64,000 bases of DNA from Oscillospiraceae bacterium. Lineage in GTDB: Bacteria; Bacillota; Clostridia; Oscillospirales; Oscillospiraceae. The DNA lies in the NCBI GenBank assembly GCA_015067885.1, contig SVLO01000008.1:16708-80707 (forward strand), in the 5' to 3' direction. This document shows, piece after piece, positions 34,346 through 42,524 of the stretch. Position 1 is the first letter of the stretch, and each line of letters starts with the position of its first letter. A model generated the notes under the pieces. The model was not told where the DNA came from. It was given only the letters and a program-made list of their open reading frames with translations, and searched no databases. The position numbers and the translations under genes were made by a program.

Positions 34346-35443
34346 ATGAAGATTTTTGGCGGAAGTGTGTTCGGCACCGACCACAAAATGCACGATACGG
34401 ATTTGTGCTTTGAAAACGGCATAATTACCGAAACGTCGAGCGGTGGCGAGTTTGACGCCACCGGCTGCTACGTGCTGCCCGGTCTGATCGACACCCACAT
34501 TCACGGCACCAGCGGCGTGTGTTTTTACTGGTCCAAAGACAGCGTGACCCCCGCCCTGGACTGGCTGACCCGCCATGGCGTGACGGGTATCCTGCCCACC
34601 ACCTGCAGCGAGACTGTGGAAGAACTGGAGCAGGACCTTGCCCACCTGACTTCCACCGGAGATGAGCGGATCTTGGGTGTTCACGCCGAGGGACCCTTCA
34701 TCAACCCGGAGAAGGCGGGGGGTATGCGGAAAAACCGCATCCAACTGCCGGATACGGAACTGGTGGAAAAAATGTACCGCGCCGCCCGCGGCAAGCTGAA
34801 AACCATGACCATGGCCCCGGAGATGGAGGGGGCAGATGAAGTAATTGACACCTGCAACCGACTGGGTATCCATGTGTCCATGGGCCACAGCGCCGCCACG
34901 TATGAGCAGGCCAAGCACGCCGTGGACCGGGGGGCAAGCCGCCTGACCCATACCTTCAACGCCATGAATGGCTTTAACCACCGCAACCCCGGCCTGCTGG
35001 GTTTGGGTCTGGACGACGAGCGGGTCATGTGCGAGCTGATCTGCGACCTGTACCACGTGGCCGCCCCGGCCATCCGTGTGGTGATGCGGGCCAAGGGGTC
35101 CCAGGGAGTGACCATGGTCAGCGACGGGTCTATGTTCTGTGGTTTGCCGGACGGAGAGTACGACGTGGGGGACCGCGTGGTCTACGTGAAAGACGGACTT
35201 TGCACCCTGGCGGACGGCACCATTTCCGCCAGCTCCAAATGCTTGAGCGATGGGGCCAAAAACCTGTTCCAAATGGGCGTTTCCCCGGCGGACATCGCCA
35301 TCATGGCGGCGGTCAATCCCGCCCGGGCCTGCGGCTGCGCCGACCGGGGAGAACTGGAAGTGGGCCGCCGGGCCGACGTGGTGGTGTTTGACCGAAACTT
35401 CGACGTGAAAGCCGTGTTCCTCAAGGGCGAACGTATGGTATAA
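34346..35443 (+). CDS. nagA: N-acetylglucosamine-6-phosphate deacetylase
   Basis: This 365-residue amidohydrolase removes acetate from GlcNAc-6-phosphate. Metal and substrate residues are visible as DTHIHG (residues about 50), HAEGPFINPEKAG, MGHSAATYEQA, HTFNAMNGFNHRNPG and the catalytic Asp in VSDGSMFCG. AAGGAGGA is ideally placed before the ATG. It is the last gene of the operon; nagB is not in this window, so glucosamine-6-phosphate deaminase must be elsewhere. Confidence 0.95.
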   Translation: MKIFGGSVFGTDHKMHDTDLCFENGIITETSSGGEFDATGCYVLPGLIDTHIHGTSGVCFYWSKDSVTPALDWLTRHGVTGILPTTCSETVEELEQDLAHLTSTGDERILGVHAEGPFINPEKAGGMRKNRIQLPDTELVEKMYRAARGKLKTMTMAPEMEGADEVIDTCNRLGIHVSMGHSAATYEQAKHAVDRGASRLTHTFNAMNGFNHRNPGLLGLGLDDERVMCELICDLYHVAAPAIRVVMRAKGSQGVTMVSDGSMFCGLPDGEYDVGDRVVYVKDGLCTLADGTISASSKCLSDGAKNLFQMGVSPADIAIMAAVNPARACGCADRGELEVGRRADVVVFDRNFDVKAVFLKGERMV

Positions 35444-35472
35444 CTGAAAAGTGAATATCCTTTACAATGATT

Positions 35473-35511
35473 GAAGAACAGCCGCTCCAACCCTTGGAGC
35501 GGCTGTTCTTC
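35473..35511 (+). terminator. Terminator of the nan-nag operon
   Basis: A perfect 18-bp stem, GAAGAACAGCCGCTCCAA against its complement, with loop CCC. Confidence 0.85.
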
Positions 35512-35521
35512 TTGCGGGATA

Positions 35522-35550
35522 GCATAACCTTGCGCCGGGGGGAATACAGT
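35522..35550 (+). promoter_or_regulatory. Possible sigma-E-type promoter of the SpoIVF-like pair
   Basis: GCATAAC, 14 bases, then AATACAGT resembles the mother-cell sigma-E pattern (mATAtt, 13-14 bases, CATACAnT). It ends about 20 bases before the start codon and just after the upstream terminator. In B. subtilis spoIVF is sigma-E dependent. The match is partial, so confidence is modest. Confidence 0.35.
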
Positions 35551-35571
35551 TGGGGTAAAGGGGGAATGGAC

Positions 35572-36474
35572 ATGCGTGTGCGAATGGGACGCGGTGGAGC
35601 GCCTTCGGCAAAAAAATCTCAGAAAGAGCGGGGGCGGGCCGGGGGACGGCAACTGCTGCAGTTGGTGGCCTGCGTAGTGCTGTTTTTGACGGTTTTTATC
35701 GGGAAAGGGGTACTTCCGGAGGAGATGGCACAGGTTGGCCCCCAACTGTTGGGCGTGCTTCGTGCCAATACGGATTTTCGTGGTGCCTTTGCCGCCCTGG
35801 GCAGTACTATGGCGGAGGGGGAACCGGTGCTGGACGGCTTGGAGCAATTTTGCGCGACGGTTATCGGGGTGCAGGAGCAGTCGATGGGTGAGGGCGAAGA
35901 TGAGCCGGTGCAGGTGCTGCAGCCGGAGCCGGTGAGGGTGGAGGAGCCGGAACCCCAGCCGCAGAGCGACCCGGAGCCGCCGCCCCAATATCAGGTGGGT
36001 GATGTCGTGCAGACCATTGCGGTGGAGGGACAGGCGCTCCCGGAGCGGTACACCTACGATAAGCTCTATTTGGGTGAGATGGAGACGGCGGAGCCTGTGG
36101 CGGGTACCCTGACCTCCGCCTTTGGTTACCGGGACCATCCCACCATCGGCACCTACGCGGTCCACGGCGGCGTGGACATTGGGGCGGCAAAGGGGACTGC
36201 CGTGCGGGCCTTTGCCGACGGGACAGTGGAGTTTGTGGGGGAGAGCGAGGATTTCGGCCTTTATCTGCAGCTCAGGCATGAAAATGATGTATCGACTTTT
36301 TATTCCCATTGTGAAAGTATTTCTGTCAAAAAAGGTGAATTGATAAAAGCGGGGCAACAGGTGGCAAAAGTCGGTTCTACCGGCAAATCCACCGGACCCC
36401 ACCTGCACTTTGAGGTGCGCCTGGGGGAGGTGCGCCTTGACCCTATGCACTACATCACGCTGCGGGAGGGGTAA
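35572..36474 (+). CDS. spoIVFA: SpoIVFA-like M23/LytM membrane protein
   Basis: A 300-residue protein with a basic cytoplasmic N-terminus, one membrane helix (LLQLVACVVLFLTVFIG), a Pro/Glu-rich linker and a C-terminal LytM domain. The LytM domain keeps HGGVD and HLHFE, so zinc ligands appear intact. Topology and position directly before a SpoIVFB-like protease identify it as the SpoIVFA partner, which holds and regulates the protease in the outer forespore membrane. The start at 35572 is preferred over 35566 because AAGGGGG then has proper spacing. A general cell-wall M23 peptidase is the alternative. Confidence 0.75.
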   Translation: MRVRMGRGGAPSAKKSQKERGRAGGRQLLQLVACVVLFLTVFIGKGVLPEEMAQVGPQLLGVLRANTDFRGAFAALGSTMAEGEPVLDGLEQFCATVIGVQEQSMGEGEDEPVQVLQPEPVRVEEPEPQPQSDPEPPPQYQVGDVVQTIAVEGQALPERYTYDKLYLGEMETAEPVAGTLTSAFGYRDHPTIGTYAVHGGVDIGAAKGTAVRAFADGTVEFVGESEDFGLYLQLRHENDVSTFYSHCESISVKKGELIKAGQQVAKVGSTGKSTGPHLHFEVRLGEVRLDPMHYITLREG

Positions 36475-37119
36475 ATGCTGCGCTGGGGCAGGGTGGAGGT
36501 CACCGGCGGCTTTTTGCTGCTGATGGCCTGGCTGAATTATTGTGACACCCAGGGGCTGCTGCCGCTGGGTGTTTGTGCTGCTGTGGCCCACGAGGCGGGA
36601 CACTGGCTGGCTATCCGCCTGTGGGGCGGTCGTATGGGGCGGCTGCGCCTGTCTGCGGTGGGGGCGCAAATGCAGATGGTTGGTATATTGTCCTATCCGG
36701 CGGAGCTGTGCTGCGCCCTGGCCGGGCCGGCGGTCAACTTTTTGCTTGGGTACGGTGCGGCACGACTTGGCTGGCTGGTGTTTGCGGGGATGAATTTGGC
36801 GCTGGGGATGTTTAATCTGCTGCCCATTGGAGCGCTGGACGGTGGTCGGGTGTTGCGCTGTGTCTTGGCCATAGCAGGCCGCCCGGACAGCGCAATGCAG
36901 GTGCAGATGTGGTTGGACAGGGTGCTGGCCATGCTTCTCTCCGCCTTAGGCATTACAATTGCCGGCAAGGGGGGAGGGCTTATGCTGAGTATGATCGGCG
37001 GTTGGGTTTTGCTTTCCTCCTTGAAGATCTGGGCGGAAAAATGGCGGAAAAAGGTCTTGTCAAGGGGACTCATAACAGGTAAAATGGTCTGTACCGATAC
37101 TTACAGATTGGATGCGTGA
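36475..37119 (+). CDS. spoIVFB: SpoIVFB-like site-2 (M50) metalloprotease
   Basis: A 214-residue, multi-helix intramembrane protease. HEAGH (His39, Glu40, His43) is the zinc motif, and FNLLPIGALDGGR supplies the third ligand Asp. In B. subtilis SpoIVFB cuts pro-sigma-K in the mother cell. The protein is shorter than Bacillus SpoIVFB (about 288 residues) since it lacks the C-terminal CBS domain. The ATG directly abuts the stop of the SpoIVFA-like gene, so the two are coupled. Confidence 0.85.
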   Translation: MLRWGRVEVTGGFLLLMAWLNYCDTQGLLPLGVCAAVAHEAGHWLAIRLWGGRMGRLRLSAVGAQMQMVGILSYPAELCCALAGPAVNFLLGYGAARLGWLVFAGMNLALGMFNLLPIGALDGGRVLRCVLAIAGRPDSAMQVQMWLDRVLAMLLSALGITIAGKGGGLMLSMIGGWVLLSSLKIWAEKWRKKVLSRGLITGKMVCTDTYRLDA

Positions 37120-37123
37120 AACC

Positions 37124-38962
37124 ATGAATCAAACGCTGGAGCGAATTCTGCCCAAAGTACAAAAGCCCGCCCGCTACACCGGCGGAGAATATAACGCCGT
37201 GGTCAAGGACGCCGCCAAGGTAGACCTGCGCTACGCCCTGTGCTTTCCCGATACCTACGAGATCGGTATGTCCAATTTGGGCTGCCGCATTTTGTACGGC
37301 CTGATGAACGAGCGTGCCGATATTTGGTGCGAGCGTGTCTATGCCCCCTGGACCGACATGGAGGAGCAGATGCGCCAGGAAGGTGTATCCCTCTATGGTC
37401 TGGAGAGCGGCGACCCCATCGACCGGTTTGACATCATCGGCTTCTCCCTGGGCTATGAGATGGCCTATACCAACGTGCTGAATATGCTGGACCTGGCGGG
37501 CCTTGCCCTGCGCAGCGAGGACCGCTGCGGCCTGACCCCGCTGGTGGTGGCCGGTGGCACCTGCTGCTATAACCCGGAACCCCTTGCGCCCTTCGTGGAC
37601 TTCTTCGTCCTGGGCGAGGGGGAGGAGGTCACCCTGGAGTACATCGACCTGTATAAAAAGGCCCGGGATGAGGATTGGACAAAGGAAGAATTCCTGCAAA
37701 AGGCGGCCCAAATCCCCGGTATCTATGTACCATCCCTGTACGACGTGACCTACAACGAGGACGGTACCGTTGCCGCCATCACCCCGGAGGAGGGGGTTCC
37801 CGCCACCGTGACCAAGCGGGTGGTGGAGGATATGACCAATGCTTACTTCCCGGTGAAGACCATCATTCCTTCCACCGAGATCGTCCACGACCGGGTCATG
37901 CTGGAGCTGTTCCGCGGCTGTATCCGCGGCTGCCGATTCTGTCAGGCGGGGTATGCCTACCGCCCCGTGCGCTGCCGGGACGCCAAGAAGTTGGCCGAGA
38001 TGGGCAAGGAGTCCTGTCACGACTCCGGCTACCAGGAAATGACCCTGTCCAGCCTGTCCTCCACCGACTATCCCGGTCTGGTGGACCTGTGCGACGACCT
38101 GCTGGACTACTGCCAGCCCCGGAATATCAGTTTGTCCCTGCCCTCCATGCGTGCCGATACCTTCTCCATGAACCTGATGGAGCGGCTGCAGAAGGTGCGC
38201 AAGGGTGGCCTGACCTTCGCCCCGGAGGCCGGCACCCAGCGGCTGCGGGACGCCATCAACAAGAACCTGCGGGAGGAGGATTTGCTCCAATCCGTCCGCA
38301 CCGCCTTCTCCGGCGGCTGGAACGGCGTGAAGCTGTACTTCATGCTGGGTCTGCCCACCGAAACGGACGAGGACGTGCTGGGCATCGCGGACCTGGCCCG
38401 CAAGGTGTATTTCGCGTGGAAGGAGTGCGCCCCCAACAAGGCCCGGGGCGTGCGCATCACCGTGTCCACCTCCTGGTTCGTGCCAAAGCCCCACACCGCC
38501 TTCCAGTGGGAGGCGCAGATCCCCGTGGAGGAGTATCAGCGCCGGGTCAATCTGCTGCGGGACGCCCTGAAGCGGGACAAGTCCATCACCTACAACTGGC
38601 ATGACCCGGAAACCAGTTATATGGAGGCCGTCTTTTCCCGTGGCGACCGTCGCCTGGCCGACGTGATCGAGTGGGCCTGGGAGCATGGTGCCAAGTTCGA
38701 CTCCTGGAGCGAGCATTTTGACTTCCAGCGCTGGATGGACGCCCTGGCCGCCTGTGGCTTGAGCGGAGATTTCTACGCCCACCGGGTGCGGGAAAAGGAC
38801 GAGGTGTTCCCCTGGTCCGTACCCAGCGTGGGTGTCAGCCGCCAGTTCCTGTGGCATGAGCGGGAGCTGTGCTATCAATCCGTCACCACGCCGGACTGCC
38901 GCACCCGCTGCGCCGGCTGCGGCGCCAACAAGTTCCTGGAGGGAGGTGTGTGCAATGGCTGA
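37124..38962 (+). CDS. B12-binding-domain radical SAM protein (TIGR03960 type)
   Basis: A 612-residue protein with an N-terminal cobalamin-binding-like domain (CFPDTYEIGMSNLGCRILYG, GFSLGYEMAYTNVLNML) and a radical SAM barrel. Its cluster motif LFRGCIRGCRFCQAGY (CxxxCxxC) lies near residue 268. A C-terminal CRTRCAGCG segment could bind a further cluster. The family is nearly always followed by the TIGR03936 partner, as here; the reaction is not established and RNA modification has been suggested. The start follows the protease stop by four bases. Confidence 0.9.
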   Translation: MNQTLERILPKVQKPARYTGGEYNAVVKDAAKVDLRYALCFPDTYEIGMSNLGCRILYGLMNERADIWCERVYAPWTDMEEQMRQEGVSLYGLESGDPIDRFDIIGFSLGYEMAYTNVLNMLDLAGLALRSEDRCGLTPLVVAGGTCCYNPEPLAPFVDFFVLGEGEEVTLEYIDLYKKARDEDWTKEEFLQKAAQIPGIYVPSLYDVTYNEDGTVAAITPEEGVPATVTKRVVEDMTNAYFPVKTIIPSTEIVHDRVMLELFRGCIRGCRFCQAGYAYRPVRCRDAKKLAEMGKESCHDSGYQEMTLSSLSSTDYPGLVDLCDDLLDYCQPRNISLSLPSMRADTFSMNLMERLQKVRKGGLTFAPEAGTQRLRDAINKNLREEDLLQSVRTAFSGGWNGVKLYFMLGLPTETDEDVLGIADLARKVYFAWKECAPNKARGVRITVSTSWFVPKPHTAFQWEAQIPVEEYQRRVNLLRDALKRDKSITYNWHDPETSYMEAVFSRGDRRLADVIEWAWEHGAKFDSWSEHFDFQRWMDALAACGLSGDFYAHRVREKDEVFPWSVPSVGVSRQFLWHERELCYQSVTTPDCRTRCAGCGANKFLEGGVCNG

Positions 38963-39623
38963 GCATCGTCTGCTGTTTTCCAAGACCGGCCGGGCCCGGT
39001 ACATTTCCCACCTTGACCTGATGCGCACCTTCCAGCGGGCCTTTTTCCGGGCCGACATCCCCATCAAACACACCGAGGGGTTCAACCCCCACGCCTTTGT
39101 GTCCATTGCGCTGCCCCTGTCCGTGGGCTTTTCCAGCGAGTGCGAGATTTTGGAGTTCGGTCTGCTGGACGGAGTGGGGGAGGAGGACGTCCCCGCCCGG
39201 CTCAATGCCGCCCTGCCCGAGGGTATCACCATCCACAAGTGTTACAAAGCGGAACGACCCATCAAGCACCTGACCCACTTGAACTACATCATCACCTTTA
39301 CTTATGAGATGGGCGCCCCCTTCGGCGTGGAAAACGCCATGAAACAGTTGCTGAGTCGGGAGAGCGTGGTGGTACGCAAGAAGTCCAAGAAGGCCAAGGC
39401 CGGCTTCACCGAGGTGGACCTCATTCCCCTTATCAAAAGCTGGAACGTGGAGGGGCGGCGGGATACCTTGGTCATCGATGTGGTGCTGGCTGCCCAAAAC
39501 CCCGGCCTGAACCCGGAACTTATCCGTGCCGCCTTCTGTGAGGAATTCCCTGAATTTGCTCCGGATTTCGTGTCCTTCCACCGCAAAAAAGCGCTGGACG
39601 CGGAGGGTGAGCTTTTCCTTTGA
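38955..39623 (+). CDS. Radical-SAM-associated protein (TIGR03936/DUF2344 type)
   Basis: A 222-residue protein beginning HRLLFSKTGRARYISHLDLMRTFQRAFFRA, the family signature, with FNPHAFVSIALPLSVGF following. It overlaps the radical SAM gene by eight bases. GGGAGGTG precedes the ATG. It is thought to work together with the radical SAM protein, but its own activity is unknown. In many Firmicutes the next genes are rng, rplU and rpmA; here rpsB follows instead. Confidence 0.9.
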   Translation: MAEHRLLFSKTGRARYISHLDLMRTFQRAFFRADIPIKHTEGFNPHAFVSIALPLSVGFSSECEILEFGLLDGVGEEDVPARLNAALPEGITIHKCYKAERPIKHLTHLNYIITFTYEMGAPFGVENAMKQLLSRESVVVRKKSKKAKAGFTEVDLIPLIKSWNVEGRRDTLVIDVVLAAQNPGLNPELIRAAFCEEFPEFAPDFVSFHRKKALDAEGELFL

Positions 39624-39652
39624 AAAAATAAGGAAAAAAGATGAAAAAAAGC

Positions 39653-39681
39653 TTGCAAATCGGAAATAACTATGCTAAAAT
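39653..39681 (+). promoter_or_regulatory. Promoter of rpsB-tsf
   Basis: TTGCAA and TAAAAT are separated by 17 bases. The transcript would carry a leader of about 108 bases. Confidence 0.65.
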
Positions 39682-39697
39682 ATCCGAGCATTACGCA

Positions 39698-39760
39698 TGG
39701 AATGGGATTTTCTGCCGGTTGCCCGACTGCCTCGGGTTGGCAGGGGAGATGAACATTCCA
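39698..39760 (+). promoter_or_regulatory. Structured rpsB leader, possible S2 autoregulatory RNA
   Basis: Nested pairings are visible: outer TGGAATG (39698-39704) with CATTCCA (39754-39760), middle CTGCC with GGCAG, and inner CCCGA with TCGGG. The structure ends 36 bases before the start codon. S2 leaders that bind S2 protein are known in several bacteria; whether this one matches a described motif needs a covariance search. Confidence 0.45.
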
Positions 39761-39795
39761 GAGGTAAAAAAACAATTTTAGGAGGAAACAAAATT

Positions 39796-40521
39796 ATGGC
39801 AGTCGTATCTATGAAGCAGCTGCTGGAGGCCGGCGTTCACTTCGGCCACCAGACCCGTCGGTGGAACCCCAAGATGGCCACCTACATCTACACCGAGCGC
39901 AATGGTATCTATATCATTGACCTGCAGAAGACCGTGAAGAAGCTGGAAGAGGCTTACAGCTTCGTGCGCGAGCTGGGCGCCAACGATCAGACCATCCTGT
40001 TCGTCGGCACCAAGAAGCAGGCTCAGGACGCCATCAAGGAAGAGGCCGAGCGCGTCGGTATGTACTGGGTCAACGCCCGCTGGCTGGGCGGTATGCTCAC
40101 CAACTTCAAGACCATGCGTGGCCGCGTGGACCGTCTGAACCAGCTGAAGAAGATGCAGGAGGACGGCACCTTCGACATGCTGCCCAAGAAGGAAGTCATC
40201 AAGCACATGGGCGAGATCGCCAAGCTGGAGAAGTACCTGGGCGGCGTGACCGAGATGCGCAAGCTGCCCGGCGCCCTGTTCGTCGTTGACCCCCGCAAGG
40301 AGCGCAACGCCATCAACGAGGCCCGCAAGCTGAACATCCCCATCGTGGCTATCGTCGACACCAACTGCGACCCCGACGAGATCGACTACGTCATTCCCGG
40401 CAATGATGACGCTATCCGCGCCATCAAGCTGATCGCTTCTGTCATGGCCAACGCCATCCAGGAGGGCAAGCAGGGCGTGGACAACGCTCCCGCTGCCGAG
40501 GCTGAGGCTGCTGCCGAGTAA
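39796..40521 (+). CDS. rpsB: 30S ribosomal protein S2
   Basis: This 241-residue protein has the S2 signatures [22 protein letters not shown] and [24 protein letters not shown] precedes the ATG. The tail is Ala/Glu-rich ([11 protein letters not shown]), normal for Firmicutes. It is followed by tsf, as in nearly all bacteria. Confidence 0.98.
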   Translation: MAVVSMKQLLEAGVHFGHQTRRWNPKMATYIYTERNGIYIIDLQKTVKKLEEAYSFVRELGANDQTILFVGTKKQAQDAIKEEAERVGMYWVNARWLGGMLTNFKTMRGRVDRLNQLKKMQEDGTFDMLPKKEVIKHMGEIAKLEKYLGGVTEMRKLPGALFVVDPRKERNAINEARKLNIPIVAIVDTNCDPDEIDYVIPGNDDAIRAIKLIASVMANAIQEGKQGVDNAPAAEAEAAAE

Positions 40522-40538
40522 TCAGGCGCACAGTATGG

Positions 40539-40562
40539 ACGCCCGCCGAATTGGGCGGGCGT
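40539..40562 (+). terminator. rpsB-tsf intercistronic hairpin
   Basis: ACGCCCGCC pairs with GGCGGGCGT, followed by TCATTTATTT. The T tract is poor, so it may attenuate or stabilise the mRNA rather than stop it fully. Confidence 0.6.
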
Positions 40563-40600
40563 TCATTTATTTACTAATGAATTTATGGAGGTAATTTACT

Positions 40601-41512
40601 ATGGCTATTACTGCTAAGGACGTACAGAACCTGCGCGAGATGACCGGCGTGGGCATGATGGATTGCAAGAAGGCCCTGACCGAGGCCGAGGGCAACGTGG
40701 ACAAGGCCATCGAGATCCTGCGTGAGAAGGGCCTGGCCGCTTCCGCCAAGAAGGCCGGCCGCATCGCCGCCGAGGGTATGGCTTACGCCGCTGTCGTGGA
40801 CGGCATGGGCGTCGTGGTCGAGGTCAACGCCGAGACCGACTTCGTGGCCAAGAACGAGAAATTCACCGACTTTGTCAAGGGCGTTGCCGCCACCGTGGCC
40901 GCCAACAAGCCCGCCGACCTGGACGCTCTGATGGAGTGCAAGTATGCTGGCACCGACCTGACCGTGACCCAGCAGCAGCAGGAGATGGTCCTGGTCATCG
41001 GCGAGAACATCAAGGTCCGCCGTTTCTTCTTCTTTGCCGAGAACACTTCCGTTCCCTACATCCATGCCGGCGGTAAGATCGGCGTGCTGGTCAACCTGAA
41101 GGTCGAGGGCGGCATCGACGCCACCGAGATCGGCAAGGACGTGGCCATGCAGATCGCCGCTCTGAACCCCCGCTTCTGGGACAAGAGCCAGGTCACTCAG
41201 GACGTTCTGGACGAGGAGAAGAAGATCATGCTGGCCCAGATGGACAACGACCCCAAGATGGCCAACAAGCCCGAGCAGGTCAAGGTCAAGATCGTCGAGG
41301 GCAAGCTGAACAAGTTCTACGCCGAGAACTGCCTGCTGCAGCAGGACTTCGTCAAGGACGGCGAGTTCACTGTGGAGAAGTATATCGCCTCCGCTGCCAA
41401 GGCTCTGGGCGGCACCGTCACCTTTGTCAGCGCTGTGCGCTTTGAGAAGGGCGAGGGTATCGAGAAGCGCGTGGACGACTTCGCTGCCGAGGTCGCTTCC
41501 ATGATCAAGTAA
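40601..41512 (+). CDS. tsf: Elongation factor Ts
   Basis: A 303-residue nucleotide-exchange factor for EF-Tu. The N-terminal UBA-like domain reads VQNLREMTGVGMMDCKKALTEA, followed by KKAGRIAAEG and the core contact VEVNAETDFVAKNEKF. GGAGGTAA lies upstream. It ends the rpsB-tsf unit at a strong terminator, whereas pyrH usually follows directly in this phylum. Confidence 0.98.
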   Translation: MAITAKDVQNLREMTGVGMMDCKKALTEAEGNVDKAIEILREKGLAASAKKAGRIAAEGMAYAAVVDGMGVVVEVNAETDFVAKNEKFTDFVKGVAATVAANKPADLDALMECKYAGTDLTVTQQQQEMVLVIGENIKVRRFFFFAENTSVPYIHAGGKIGVLVNLKVEGGIDATEIGKDVAMQIAALNPRFWDKSQVTQDVLDEEKKIMLAQMDNDPKMANKPEQVKVKIVEGKLNKFYAENCLLQQDFVKDGEFTVEKYIASAAKALGGTVTFVSAVRFEKGEGIEKRVDDFAAEVASMIK

Positions 41513-41528
41513 TTTGATCCCACAAACC

Positions 41529-41564
41529 AAAGCCGCGCAGTCCGTTCGGACTGCGCGGCTTTTT
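41529..41564. terminator. Repeated terminator, copy 1 (after tsf)
   Basis: AAAGCCGCGCAGTCC pairs with GGACTGCGCGGCTTT around GTTC. It is shared by the convergent tsf and AraC genes and is nearly identical to the hairpins at 43957 and 47084. Confidence 0.92.
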
Positions 41565-41569
41565 GCGTT

Positions 41570-42373
41570 TCAGGACAGTGTTTTTCGGTGCTGGGAAGGG
41601 GTGCAGCGGTAAAAGCGCTTGAAGGATTCGTTGAAGGAGCGCACGTTCTTGAAACCGGCGGCGGCCGCAACGGTGGAAATATTGGCCTTGGGGTGTTCGG
41701 ACATGAATTGCACCGCTTTTTCCAGCCGATAGAGGGTGTAATACTCCCAAAAGGTCAGGCCGATGGTCTGCTTGAAAATGCGGCAGAAATAGTTGGGTGT
41801 GTAGTTAAAATGCGCCGCGACGGTGGACAGGGAAAACGGCTCGGCATAGTGCGTGTCCAAAAAGGAATTGATCTCCGTGAGAAAGCGGCTGTCATGGGTG
41901 GATTTCAGCAGGAGTTTGCTGCCCACCTCGTGATGCTCAAAGTTCCGTATCAACAGAAGAAAAAACAAGTTCAGCAGCGTGTTGACGGCTGTTTCGTGGC
42001 AAAGGGGGCGGGCGCTGTGTTCACGCATGATCTCCAAAATGAATTGCTCCAACCGCGCGTGCAGGGGAGTGTCAGCCGTGATGATGGGGTGGAACAAAAA
42101 GATGTCGGTCAGGTTGGGTGCGGGGTATGCCTTCACAACAAAGGACCGGCTTGCCTGTTCGGTGTACAGATTGTGTACCACGTTGGGGGGAATTACGCAG
42201 ATATCGCCGGCGCGCATGGTGTAACAATCCGCCCCCAGCGTGCAGGTCAACTCACCGGAGCGGACGTATACGATCTCGGTTTCCCGGTGAAAATGCGGGA
42301 TGTACCGCACGTCGGTATGCTCGATCAAAAAGGGATACTGCTCCGTGGCGCTGTTGATCAACTCCCGGTACAT
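41570..42373 (-). CDS. AraC-family regulator of the glycyl-radical locus
   Basis: A 267-residue protein with an N-terminal cupin (HFHRETEIVYVRSGEL, GDICVIPPNVVH) that probably binds a small sugar or acid. The C-terminal tandem HTH motifs are STVAAHFNYTPNYFCRIF and ISTVAAAAGFKNVRSFNESF. The start MYRELINSA is chosen since GGAGGTGG is well placed. It is divergent from the isomerase-like gene and has its own consensus promoter, so it likely controls the isomerase/glycyl-radical genes. Confidence 0.88.
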   Translation of the reverse strand: MYRELINSATEQYPFLIEHTDVRYIPHFHRETEIVYVRSGELTCTLGADCYTMRAGDICVIPPNVVHNLYTEQASRSFVVKAYPAPNLTDIFLFHPIITADTPLHARLEQFILEIMREHSARPLCHETAVNTLLNLFFLLLIRNFEHHEVGSKLLLKSTHDSRFLTEINSFLDTHYAEPFSLSTVAAHFNYTPNYFCRIFKQTIGLTFWEYYTLYRLEKAVQFMSEHPKANISTVAAAAGFKNVRSFNESFKRFYRCTPSQHRKTLS

Positions 42374-42395
42374 TCCACCACCTCCAATTTCCGGT

Positions 42396-42424
42396 ATTAT
42401 AGTACGTGGCGTGGAAAAAGTCAA
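42396..42424 (-). promoter_or_regulatory. Promoter of the AraC regulator gene
   Basis: On the minus strand TTGACT and TATAAT are separated by 17 bases, about 23 bases from the start codon. The plus-strand gene has only a weak TATAGA (42488-42493) without a -35, as for an activated promoter. Confidence 0.7.
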
Positions 42425-42524
42425 TATTCTTCCGAATTAGCGCAATATTTGGGGAGAAAGCCCGGGTGCGATGTGCAATAATCTTGGTATAGATGCCGCG
42501 CGCTCAACTAAGGAGGTTTGTCAG

